NCBI GenBank assembly: GCA_913773825.1
Contig: CAJYHH010001194.1
Coordinates: 1-5,753, forward strand
Direction of reading: 5' to 3'
Origin: Candidatus Sericytochromatia bacterium
GTDB taxonomy: Bacteria; Cyanobacteriota; Sericytochromatia; UBA7694
DNA: 5,753 nucleotides
Shown here: in pieces, positions 1-5,753 of the stretch
Layout: each line of letters opens with the position of its first letter
Position numbering within the stretch: position 1 is the stretch's first letter
Position numbers and translations under genes: made by a program
Notes under the pieces: model-generated
What the model was told of the DNA's origin: nothing
Seen by the model: the letters and a program-made list of their open reading frames with translations, nothing else
The model's database searches: none

Positions 1-693
1 GAGAGTCCCGCCCCCTTGGGCTAAGCCAACTGCCAGCATCTGGCCTTCGTCGCCAGGCGTGTCGTCACCGCCTAAAACCTGATCAAGATGGTGGCCAATT
101 TCAGCTTCTACCACCGTGTTGAGTAAACCGGGCTCAGCGCGCAGGTTTTCAGAGAGATAAATTACGCCTTCAGCGGCGGAATATGCGCCATGGTGGCCTT
201 GTAAATCAGCGGCAGGCACAAAGCGCATTTCGGGCATCGGCAGATTGCCGTCGCGAGCCTGCTGCATCAATTGTTCGAGTTGTTCAGGGCTGGCTTTGGC
301 GCCATAGACCTGATTGAGCAGGGCTTTTAAACCTTCGGGATTTTCAGTTGCAAGGGTCTGAAAACGCTGATTAAGATGGGCTTTAGCCGCTTCAATTTCT
401 GGACTTGGAGCTGCTGGGGCAGAAGGTTCTTGAGGAGCCTGCAGGGGTTGAATCGGCTGAATCGTATCAGCGGCAGGAGTAGCTGTTGCACCAAAGCTGG
501 GAAAACTAACGCTCTGAGCAGGGGCATCAGCACTTAAGACCTGACGGGTATCGTTTGTGGTTTCAGCTGCTGGTGTGGTTTCAGCAACAGCAGTGGTGGC
601 CGGTGTTTGTACCGGTTTAGCAGTGGGATTAGCCGTTGGAGTTGTGACAGGGCGAGTAAAAGATACGTTTGAGGGAATGCGCAGATTATCCAT
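1..693 (-). CDS. Partial protein with Thr/Pro/Ala-rich N-terminus and EIGHxxD...GDEG segment (C-terminus beyond window)
   Basis: The frame is open from an ATG at 693-691 to the window edge (231 residues seen). A TAA codon lies immediately upstream in frame, so this is the earliest possible ATG start. Residues 1-98 are low-complexity, rich in Thr, Pro, Ala and Gln, with no signal peptide or membrane segment, and look like a disordered linker. Residues 99-150 look helical. Residues 157-217 contain AAEGVIYLSENL, then EAEIGHHLD (196-204) and DTPGDEG (211-217). From memory, this layout (surface strand reading IYLS, then EEIGHxxD, then GDEG) recurs in large cyanobacterial RTX- or repeat-type exoproteins. 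It resembles the matrixin motif HEIGH, but the first His is replaced (Ala197 here), so protease activity cannot be assumed. The ribosome binding site is weak, and a good promoter lies at 729-756. The gene follows the kinase-like gene on the same strand, 141 nt downstream. The function is unknown; the domain resemblance is moderately secure, the reading frame highly so. Confidence 0.8.
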   Translation of the reverse strand, partial: MDNLRIPSNVSFTRPVTTPTANPTAKPVQTPATTAVAETTPAAETTNDTRQVLSADAPAQSVSFPSFGATATPAADTIQPIQPLQAPQEPSAPAAPSPEIEAAKAHLNQRFQTLATENPEGLKALLNQVYGAKASPEQLEQLMQQARDGNLPMPEMRFVPAADLQGHHGAYSAAEGVIYLSENLRAEPGLLNTVVEAEIGHHLDQVLGGDDTPGDEGQMLAVGLAQGGGTL

Positions 694-728
694 TTACACA
701 TTTTACCCGAAGCCTCAAAGTCGTAAAC

Positions 729-756
729 ATTATCTGTTCTCTAACTGAAAAATCAA
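729..756 (-). promoter_or_regulatory. Putative sigma70-type promoter for the 1-693 gene
   Basis: Read on the minus strand, a -35 box TTGATT (756-751) is followed by a 16-nt spacer and a -10 box GATAAT (734-729), which matches five of six consensus bases. Transcription would start near 722 and give a leader of about 29 nt before the ATG at 693. This suggests that the downstream gene is transcribed separately from the kinase-like gene. The call rests on motif match and position only. Confidence 0.45.
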
Positions 757-793
757 GTGATGTTGAAAAGCCTGGAAATCAGCTCGTAGCAAT

Positions 794-816
794 CCTTCGA
801 CAGGCTCAGGATGACA
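794..816. repeat. Dispersed-repeat-like sequence (CCTTCGACAGGCTCAGGATG...) with small hairpin
   Basis: This 23-bp stretch starts with CCTTCGACAGG and ends with CAGGATGACA. It closely resembles a short intergenic repeat that, from memory, is scattered through many environmental bacterial genomes. It contains most of a 5-bp stem (ATCCT at 792-796 pairing with AGGAT at 808-812, loop of 11). Six Ts follow on the plus strand at 820-825, but no plus-strand gene lies upstream, so a terminator role is not clear. Only one copy is in the window, so the repeat status rests on recognition rather than on copies seen here. Confidence 0.4.
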
Positions 817-834
817 GTGTTTTTTATAGCATAT

Positions 835-1923
835 TTATTCTAAAAAGGTTTTGAGTATCGGGGCTGGCCAGGGAATATCTTTGCTTGGAGTCTGGCGCAT
901 GGCTAGATTAAAACGAGCGAGCGCCAGCAGACTGTCTTGATGGCGCAGTAATAGAGCTTTAAAGTCTGAGTCAATCCCTAAAAGCTGTGGCTGATTATGC
1001 TTTAAGGCCTCTAGCAGACGCTCTAGCTTAAGTGCCCGTGAGCTTTCTGCATCAATTTGAAGCGTTTGATAAAGGGCGTCTCGCTCAGCTTCGGGCAAGG
1101 CTTCGCATTGGCTAATAAAAGGGTGAATTAAATTGCTAATTACCTGAGCTCTGTCATAAGTTGCATGTGCTTGCCAGAAAGTTTGCTCGTCAGCAGCAAG
1201 TTCAAAACGCTTGTCTAAAGCCAGGCCAAAATCACTTATAAAGACCTGTTCTCCGTCAGTTAGCAAATTGGCCAGATGAGCATCCAGATGCAAAATGCCT
1301 TGCTGATTGAGAAATTCTAATGTCTGATCAACCTGATTTAGCAGGGAAGCCAGATTGCGGGTCTGATGCTGCTCAAACCAGCTCAGCAGTGAGTGTGGAA
1401 TATGTTCTAAAAAGAGCTGGATTTCAAACGGGGCCTGATCTCTGTCAGCTAGATACTGGCCAATTTGCTCACTTTGATTCCAGTACTGCAAATGACGTTG
1501 GCGGCTTTCAGGGCTGACTTGGCGCCATTTGGCCTGAGCGGGCATGATTCGGTAGTGATAAAGCAAAGGAAAACCAGAATGCTGATTAGCTAAAACCCAG
1601 TTGCTGATGCGCAGATGACTGACCAGTTCACGATAAGCGCCAAAACCCGCTGAGCCAATCCCATAGTGGTAATAGATCGGCAAATGGTAATGATTGCGGG
1701 TACTAAAGGCTTGGGCCTGCTCAAGTGCCGTTAGCGGAATCCGTTTGACAAAGACTTTTTGGCCCGCAATCGTCAGGGTCTGATTCTGGCCCCAGCCCTG
1801 GCTGCTGTCGGCCTGAGCTAAGCGGTCTAAAATCTGTTGATCGCTCAATAAACTGAGTTCGCTGCTCAGGCTGTAATAACCGGCCTGACGCTGAGTTAAG
1901 TCAGAAAGGAATGGCTGAGTCAT
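835..1923 (-). CDS. Protein-kinase-fold protein (bacterial Ser/Thr kinase-like, cytoplasmic)
   Basis: This is a 362-residue protein from ATG 1923-1921 to TAA at 837-835. Kinase landmarks are all present in order: a degenerate Gly loop near 43-45, VFVKR with Lys60 (the VAIK lysine), YRELVSH with Glu99 (helix C), the catalytic loop HLDAHLAN with His212, Asp214 and Asn219, and DFG at 231-233. The conserved set predicts ATP and metal binding and phosphotransfer, although the substrate is unknown. There is no signal peptide, membrane segment or sensor domain. The N-terminal YYSLSSEL...LLSD and the GIGSAGFGAYREL...SNWVLA stretches match, from memory, a stand-alone bacterial kinase family seen for example in actinobacteria. 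The frame is open upstream to 2064, with a TTG at 1971 that would add 16 residues (378 in total). I prefer the internal ATG because MTQPFL is where family members seem to start. Neither start has a clear Shine-Dalgarno sequence. Aminoglycoside phosphotransferase-like or other small-molecule kinases of the same fold are the alternative. Confidence 0.85.
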   Translation of the reverse strand: MTQPFLSDLTQRQAGYYSLSSELSLLSDQQILDRLAQADSSQGWGQNQTLTIAGQKVFVKRIPLTALEQAQAFSTRNHYHLPIYYHYGIGSAGFGAYRELVSHLRISNWVLANQHSGFPLLYHYRIMPAQAKWRQVSPESRQRHLQYWNQSEQIGQYLADRDQAPFEIQLFLEHIPHSLLSWFEQHQTRNLASLLNQVDQTLEFLNQQGILHLDAHLANLLTDGEQVFISDFGLALDKRFELAADEQTFWQAHATYDRAQVISNLIHPFISQCEALPEAERDALYQTLQIDAESSRALKLERLLEALKHNQPQLLGIDSDFKALLLRHQDSLLALARFNLAMRQTPSKDIPWPAPILKTFLE

Positions 1924-1928
1924 GCTGC

Positions 1929-1959
1929 ATTGTAGAAGATTTGCCCGTCGGTTTGGCAA
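1929..1959 (-). promoter_or_regulatory. Possible promoter for the kinase-like gene, implying a leaderless or near-leaderless mRNA
   Basis: On the minus strand, TTGCCA (1959-1954) precedes TACAAT (1934-1929) with a 19-nt spacer, longer than the usual 17. The -10-like box ends only 5 nt before the ATG at 1923, so transcription would begin at or near the start codon. This fits the lack of a ribosome binding site, but the long spacer makes the call weak. Confidence 0.22.
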
Positions 1960-1992
1960 GACCTGATTCAAGCAAATCTGATCTAAAAGGCT

Positions 1993-2021
1993 TTGAAAAA
2001 TTTCTGGCCAGGGTCTAATCT
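1993..2021 (+). promoter_or_regulatory. Putative sigma70-type promoter for the small exported protein
   Basis: TTGAAA (1993-1998) and TAATCT (2016-2021) are separated by exactly 17 nt. The -10 box keeps the key T, A and final T but otherwise differs from consensus. The predicted start near 2028 would give a leader of about 38 nt before the ATG at 2066. It lies in the spacer between two divergent genes, where a plus-strand promoter is expected. Confidence 0.35.
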
Positions 2022-2052
2022 GGTAAAGGGTTACGGTCAGGTGACCCAGAAA

Positions 2053-2060
2053 AGGGGTGA
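2053..2060 (+). promoter_or_regulatory. Ribosome binding site deciding the start at 2066
   Basis: AGGGGTGA at 2053-2060 is a good Shine-Dalgarno-like sequence placed 5 nt before the ATG at 2066. The in-frame GTG at 2057 lies inside this motif, so it is unlikely to be the real start. Confidence 0.6.
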
Positions 2061-2065
2061 TTTAC

Positions 2066-2608
2066 ATGCGACACTTAATCGCTTTTAGCCTAGCGGCTGG
2101 TCTGGCTTTGGCGACCACGTTGGCGACATTTCCTGAACAGGCTCAAGCGGCGGCTAATCATGGTTTAAATGCTGGCCAGATTAACAAAATCCGCAGTCTG
2201 GGTTTAAAAGTCGTGGTGCCGGGTTATCTGCCAGCGGGGTTTAAATTGAGCAAATTTGATTCTGGCATGGATGAAATGGGCAATGACCAAAAAAGCCCGT
2301 ATTATCACATCGCGTATGTCGGCCCTAAAAACCAGAGCTTTTATCTCTGCGGCGGCGAAACCTGCAGCTGGGGCGCAGATAACGAGGGTGCTCAGTCTCG
2401 CAAAACCCTTAACCACGCGCTGTTTAGCCGCCTGACTTTGTTTCGATATGTCTTTGAAAACCGAGTCAGCTATAACACGGCCCACGAAATGAGCCTTAAA
2501 GCTGGCGGCAAATACGAATACGGCAGTCCCGATAACCCCGAGTCCGGCCAAAGTGCTTTACCCGAAGCCGAAAATGTCAAAGTGCTAAACGGGCTCAGGC
2601 TGCTTTAG
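2066..2608 (+). CDS. Small exported protein of unknown function with VVPGYLPAGF motif and CxxxxC pair
   Basis: This encodes 180 residues from ATG 2066 to TAG 2606-2608. Residues 1-28 form a classic Sec signal peptide: MRH, a hydrophobic Ala/Leu core, then AQA before the likely cleavage at 28/29 (or 30/31). There is no lipobox Cys, so the mature protein of about 150 residues should be soluble in the periplasm or outside the cell. After a short helix (HGLNAGQINKIRSLGL) comes VVVPGYLPAGFKLSKF (49-64). That motif resembles the (V/A)PxYLPxGF strand seen in small secreted cyanobacterial proteins and DUF4367-like domains. YHIAYVG (80-86) is followed by Cys95 and Cys100 in the segment LCGGETCSW, which probably form a disulfide after export. 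No catalytic signature is visible. The gene is divergent from the kinase-like gene and convergent with the beta-helix gene, so it is probably monocistronic. Coding status is secure; the function is unknown. Confidence 0.85.
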   Translation: MRHLIAFSLAAGLALATTLATFPEQAQAAANHGLNAGQINKIRSLGLKVVVPGYLPAGFKLSKFDSGMDEMGNDQKSPYYHIAYVGPKNQSFYLCGGETCSWGADNEGAQSRKTLNHALFSRLTLFRYVFENRVSYNTAHEMSLKAGGKYEYGSPDNPESGQSALPEAENVKVLNGLRLL

Positions 2609-2903
2609 GGAGCTAGTAGCTGGTAGTAAAAAAATGCAAGTTGCGACCCACATGCTTCGACAATCGCTACGCGATACCCCAAGGGCACTTTCGTCCGGCT
2701 AACGCCTACAGCATGACTAATCTCTTCTTTAGATTGAAACTTTTGTTGGAAAAGTTGTCACTCTGTAGCACGCAGTGCGGACCTGTGCCCTTGGGGTATC
2801 CCGCAGGGAATGTCGAAGAGTGCAGGAGAATCAAACCTTTGTGTGTTTGGAATCAGTCACAACTTAAGCTAAAACAGCATCCAGCCTTCACAGTCCACAG
2901 CCC
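2609..2903. other. Convergent intergenic region without a credible gene
   Basis: This 295-nt gap lies between two converging genes. It is dominated by the inverted-repeat element at 2655-2818. An 11-bp palindrome AGCTAGTAGCT (2611-2621) follows the plus-strand stop, but a run of A rather than T comes after it. Near the minus-strand stop, two near-identical 10-mers, CCTTCACAGT (2885-2894) and CCCTCACAGT (2901-2910), lie 16 nt apart. No convincing T-tailed terminator is seen for either gene. Confidence 0.6.
2655..2818. repeat. 164-bp inverted-repeat element with internal hairpins (MITE- or REP-like)
   Basis: Arms of 34 nt at 2655-2688 and 2785-2818 are inverted copies differing at 4 positions. 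The inner 16 bp, GATACCCCAAGGGCAC against its complement at 2785-2800, are perfect, and the outer ends both read CTTCGACA going inward. The 96-nt centre contains three further small perfect stems: AATCT/AGATT (2719-2735), AACTTTT/AAAAGTT (2738-2756) and GCAC/GTGC (2768-2778). The element carries no plausible gene and sits exactly between two converging genes, where it could act as a transcription barrier. It could be a miniature non-autonomous mobile element, a REP-type repeat or a structured RNA. No target-site duplication is obvious. Confidence 0.65.
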
Positions 2904-5753
2904 TCACAGTTCGCTTTCCGCCACGTAAGCCCCAATATGTGAGGCATTAGACGGAATGCGAGCCGCTCCACCTGCATCTGTATCACCGGGATTGGGTGCG
3001 ACATATGTTCCCTGGTCTTTTGCAACGCTTGTGCTAAGCGGACGTAAGCCTTCAAGGCCTTTGCCCCAGCCATCGCCACCAGAGGGATTGTCTAGGTTGG
3101 TAAACAGCGGGTCTGTGTGGCTAAAGAAGCTGGCCCCAGCGGGATTGATGTTTAGTGCAGGTTTGCTGATTTCGCCGATTGTCTCAACAAAGCTGGCTTC
3201 TGGGCTATTGGTCAGGCAACGCTCTAAAATAAACGTGGTTTCACTGTTGCGGCCCAGCTGATCGTCGAAAAAGAGCATATTGGTCAGCTTTAGATCGCGA
3301 GGGGCAGCACTGCCGGCAAGGCCTTCATAAAACAGGCCATCACCAGAGGCTGAAGCTTGATTGCGGAAAAACGTCCAGTTTGAGAACTGATTAGAGCCCC
3401 ACTCATAATTAAAACGCTTGAGGTAATAGCCGCCGCCCCGCTGGGCGGTATTATGGGCAAAGACATTTAATTTGCCGTCACCCAGGGGGCCATTGGCTTC
3501 TTGATAAACGCCCCCGCCGTTAAGGGCTGCGACGTTGCCGGTCAGAATATTGCGCCAGAGCTCTAAGCCGGTGGTCCCGTAAATGCCCCCGCCGTTTTGA
3601 GACGCGGAGTTATTTTCAAACAGATTTGCGTAAAGCTCAGGCAGACCTTCACCCGCAGAAGCTGACGCCACCCCGCCGCCATTTTGGGCCGCGTTATTTT
3701 TGAACACAGAGTGCCAGATGCTGTTGGGGCCATCCAGATAGATGCCCCCACCTTTGGCTTTTGAATAATTATGTTCAATCGTGACCGGAGCATAGACCAC
3801 TTCTAAGCCCGTATAGCGATCTTTGCCAATTGTCAAATAGCGTCCAGCATGGTTAATCCCAGCGCCATTGCCAATTGCGCTGTTATAGCGAATTTTGACG
3901 TTTTTAAGCGTCAGTTCACCGTAGTTATCAATCCCGCCGCCGTGTTTATACGGGTCAGGGACCGTATAGGGTTCGCAATAATAATCTTCAGGCGGATCCG
4001 GTAAATTGGGCGTACAGCCGGGTGGATTATAAACCGTTTCACCTTCAGCGGGATTATTGGCATTGCCGCCCACAATGGTTAAACCATCAAGAACCGCCTG
4101 AGTCATTGGTGAATCAACAACGACCACATGATAGCTGTTATCACTGCGACTCTCTGAATCAGGATCCACGTCGACTGGGCCAGTGGGATTTATGTAGTTT
4201 TCGTTACCCAATAAATCCCCGCTTAGCGTAACGGGAAACTGTTCAGGATTGCGAGCGCTGAGTGACACTTCGTTGCCGGCAAAACCGCCATAGAGAGCCA
4301 GATTTTTGCTAATGTAAAACGCAGAAGTGCGATCGCTTGCGTGGGGTTTATAAACGCCGGTCTTGAGCCAGATTTCGTCATTTTCGCTGGCGTTTTGGAG
4401 CGCATTTTGTAAGGTTGTGGCTTCTGTCCAGTTTTTACCGCTGGCACTGGGGTTACCGTTTTCAGTAACATGCCAGACACCCAGGACGTTATACCGCACT
4501 GATTCTGTTGCGGGCCGATCGTTAATGCTCAGCAAAATATCGTAATCACCAGAATTGGTGACTTGAGGGACTTCAGCCACAATCTGAGTAGCAGATGCGC
4601 TGATAACCGTCGCCTGGAATTCCGTTGCTTCGCTGACTGATTTAAAAATGACTTTGACGCGGCTGGCGACATTGGTAAAATTCTGGCCGGTGAGCGTAAT
4701 TTGAGAATTGCGCAGGCCCTGATTGGGACTGACCTGGCTGATTTCAGCTGTTTGAAAATTAATCGATAGGCCTAAAGTGGTCTCAGAGCCCGCTGTAAAG
4801 ATCAATTTGGTTCTGAGTTTACGTGTAATGGGATCATAAGTGTAGGGAATTGTGCCTGGACTGGGTGTAATCGTGTAGGGCATTGTGCTGGGCAGCGTAA
4901 TACTGACCGGCCATTCACCAGGTGCGACGTTATTAAGCAGATACTGCCCAATGTTAAACGGCACAGTGACCAGATTACTGGTCGGATCTTCAACCCGAAC
5001 CTCAATGCGGTCGCCGCCGACTAAGCCCGGAACATTTGGAAAACGCAAGGTGCCGGTGGTCTTGATATAGCTGGCATCATTGAGGGTATTGGCCCCAATT
5101 ACCCCATTGGCGCCGTTAAGCGTGGTTGCCATCTGGTCGGTATCCAGCAGAATCGGATCAACTGTAAAGCTGGGGTTCACCACCGTGCCGTCGCCCCCAA
5201 ACAGCATTTTTTGAATTTCCGTCTGCATCTGATTCAGATTTAAACTGGGGATCAAAGCGGGGTTATCCAGCATCAGTTTTTCGATCACGCGAGCTAAGGG
5301 TAAAAATCGGCGCCGTAATGAGAGATTGATCGTGCTGCCTGCTCCGGCCGAGCTATAAAAACCTTTGGCCACCGCTAAGGGGATCAGGGTCTGAGTGGAG
5401 TCAAAAAACTGGGCGGTGACAATGCGATTGGGGCCAACCGGAATATCGCTTAGCGTGAGCGGAACCAGTGACAGATCAGTGGGCGCTCCCGGAATGCTTG
5501 AGAGATCAATCATTGGCCCGCTGATGCTGCCCGTAATCCCTGGGCCTTGAACCGAAAACTGAACATAAGCCAGCTCCGTGCGGTCAAAGGCCTGGGTTTT
5601 AAAATCTGCTTGTAAAGCGCCTTTAGATCGAATCGTATCGGTTTTGCCGTCGCTGGTGACGCTTAGATCAAAGTGTCGCTCTTGAGGTTTAGCGACCGCT
5701 TCAAAAGGGGCCTGAGAAGCCTGGACGACAGGCGCCTGGGCCGCTGACTGCTG
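2904..5753 (-). CDS. Large exoprotein: IPT/TIG domain plus GGG-repeat parallel beta-helix with choice-of-anchor-Q-like C-terminus (N-terminus beyond window)
   Basis: The frame is open from the window edge to TGA at 2906-2904 (949 residues seen). The Met at 5513 is internal, because 80 upstream codons are open and continue the protein-like sequence. Numbering from the edge: residues 1-20 are a Gln/Ala-rich linker. Residues 26-150 look like a beta-sandwich (GPNRIVTAQFFD), followed by a helical stretch near 150-183. Residues 336-424 are an IPT/TIG domain (ISQVSPNQG...ITLTGQNFT). From 429 the sequence has typical entry motifs of secreted beta-helix proteins: NGNPSASGKNW, DEIWLKTGVYKP and YGGFAGNEVSLSARNP. 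Turns with GGG or a variant recur at 605, 630, 668, 692, 721, 746, 773 and 804, mostly 24-31 residues apart, as in Chlamydia Pmp-like helices. Residues 878-945 (DPLF...GWGKGLEGLRPLSTSVAKDQGT...IGAY) match the choice-of-anchor-Q pattern. The protein ends seven residues after IGAY with no membrane anchor or sorting tail. A cell-surface or secreted role in adhesion or carbohydrate binding is inferred from the fold. No catalytic residues can be assigned. Confidence 0.88.
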   Translation of the reverse strand, partial: QQSAAQAPVVQASQAPFEAVAKPQERHFDLSVTSDGKTDTIRSKGALQADFKTQAFDRTELAYVQFSVQGPGITGSISGPMIDLSSIPGAPTDLSLVPLTLSDIPVGPNRIVTAQFFDSTQTLIPLAVAKGFYSSAGAGSTINLSLRRRFLPLARVIEKLMLDNPALIPSLNLNQMQTEIQKMLFGGDGTVVNPSFTVDPILLDTDQMATTLNGANGVIGANTLNDASYIKTTGTLRFPNVPGLVGGDRIEVRVEDPTSNLVTVPFNIGQYLLNNVAPGEWPVSITLPSTMPYTITPSPGTIPYTYDPITRKLRTKLIFTAGSETTLGLSINFQTAEISQVSPNQGLRNSQITLTGQNFTNVASRVKVIFKSVSEATEFQATVISASATQIVAEVPQVTNSGDYDILLSINDRPATESVRYNVLGVWHVTENGNPSASGKNWTEATTLQNALQNASENDEIWLKTGVYKPHASDRTSAFYISKNLALYGGFAGNEVSLSARNPEQFPVTLSGDLLGNENYINPTGPVDVDPDSESRSDNSYHVVVVDSPMTQAVLDGLTIVGGNANNPAEGETVYNPPGCTPNLPDPPEDYYCEPYTVPDPYKHGGGIDNYGELTLKNVKIRYNSAIGNGAGINHAGRYLTIGKDRYTGLEVVYAPVTIEHNYSKAKGGGIYLDGPNSIWHSVFKNNAAQNGGGVASASAGEGLPELYANLFENNSASQNGGGIYGTTGLELWRNILTGNVAALNGGGVYQEANGPLGDGKLNVFAHNTAQRGGGYYLKRFNYEWGSNQFSNWTFFRNQASASGDGLFYEGLAGSAAPRDLKLTNMLFFDDQLGRNSETTFILERCLTNSPEASFVETIGEISKPALNINPAGASFFSHTDPLFTNLDNPSGGDGWGKGLEGLRPLSTSVAKDQGTYVAPNPGDTDAGGAARIPSNASHIGAYVAESEL

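Noticed and set aside
792..825. Hairpin ATCCT/AGGAT followed by TTTTTT as a plus-strand terminator
   Set aside because: The stem is only 5 bp, the T run is 7 nt away, and no plus-strand gene lies upstream. On the minus strand, where genes do lie, no T run follows the hairpin.
557..854. Two overlapping plus-strand frames (557-748 and 669-854)
   Set aside because: The Val/Ala/Gly-rich first frame mirrors the Thr/Pro/Ala-rich coding strand of the minus gene, and the second spans the promoter and repeat. Neither has a ribosome binding site.
2204..2551. Minus-strand open frame of 115 codons
   Set aside because: It is antisense to the exported-protein gene, which has a signal peptide, a ribosome binding site and a promoter. 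The frame is a shadow.
2611..2621. Palindrome AGCTAGTAGCT after the exported-protein gene as a terminator
   Set aside because: The loop would be too small for a stable long stem and the following tract is A-rich rather than T-rich.
2641..2928. Plus-strand open frame of 95 codons
   Set aside because: It runs straight through the inverted-repeat element, has no ribosome binding site, and overlaps the end of the beta-helix gene. Its translation has no domain-like pattern.
3426..3945. Recurring CCCGCCGCC/CCCCCGCC motifs as a DNA repeat array
   Set aside because: They are the codons of the GGG turns of the beta-helix on the minus strand. The periodicity is explained by the protein fold.
4329..4336. 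GCGATCGC, the cyanobacterial HIP1 octamer
   Set aside because: I noticed only one copy, inside a coding region. HIP1-rich genomes show it about once per kilobase, so this is no evidence for a HIP1-type genome.

Overview
The window is about 5.75 kb of bacterial DNA, of moderate GC by eye. It holds four protein-coding genes, two of them cut by the window edges, and compact intergenic spacers. No rRNA, tRNA, CRISPR array, transposase or phage gene is visible. The protein content (a cyanobacterial-style EIGHxxD/GDEG domain, a secreted VPGYLPAGF protein and a TIG plus beta-helix exoprotein) loosely recalls cyanobacteria or their non-photosynthetic relatives such as Sericytochromatia/Blackallbacteria. 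That placement is a low-confidence inference from protein style, not a marker-gene result.

Layout from left to right. Positions 1-693, minus: the N-terminal 231 residues of a protein with a long Thr/Pro/Ala-rich leader and a degenerate zincin-like segment, behind a good sigma70-type promoter at 729-756. Positions 694-834: a short spacer with that promoter and a dispersed-repeat-like sequence. Positions 835-1923, minus: a complete protein-kinase-fold protein that keeps the Lys, Glu, HxD, Asn and DFG residues. Positions 1924-2065: a divergent promoter region. Positions 2066-2608, plus: a small exported protein of unknown function with a signal peptide and a CxxxxC pair. Positions 2609-2903: a convergent intergenic region containing a 164-bp inverted-repeat element with internal hairpins. 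Positions 2904-5753, minus: the C-terminal 949 residues of a large, probably secreted protein that combines a beta-sandwich region, an IPT/TIG domain, a GGG-repeat parallel beta-helix and a choice-of-anchor-Q-like C-terminus.

The genes do not form an obvious single operon or pathway. At least three are plausibly involved with the cell surface or exterior (beta-helix protein, small exported protein, possibly the EIGH protein), while the kinase-like protein is cytoplasmic. The most unusual non-coding item is the inverted-repeat element at 2655-2818. Nothing in the window is convincing evidence of a new defence or mobile system.
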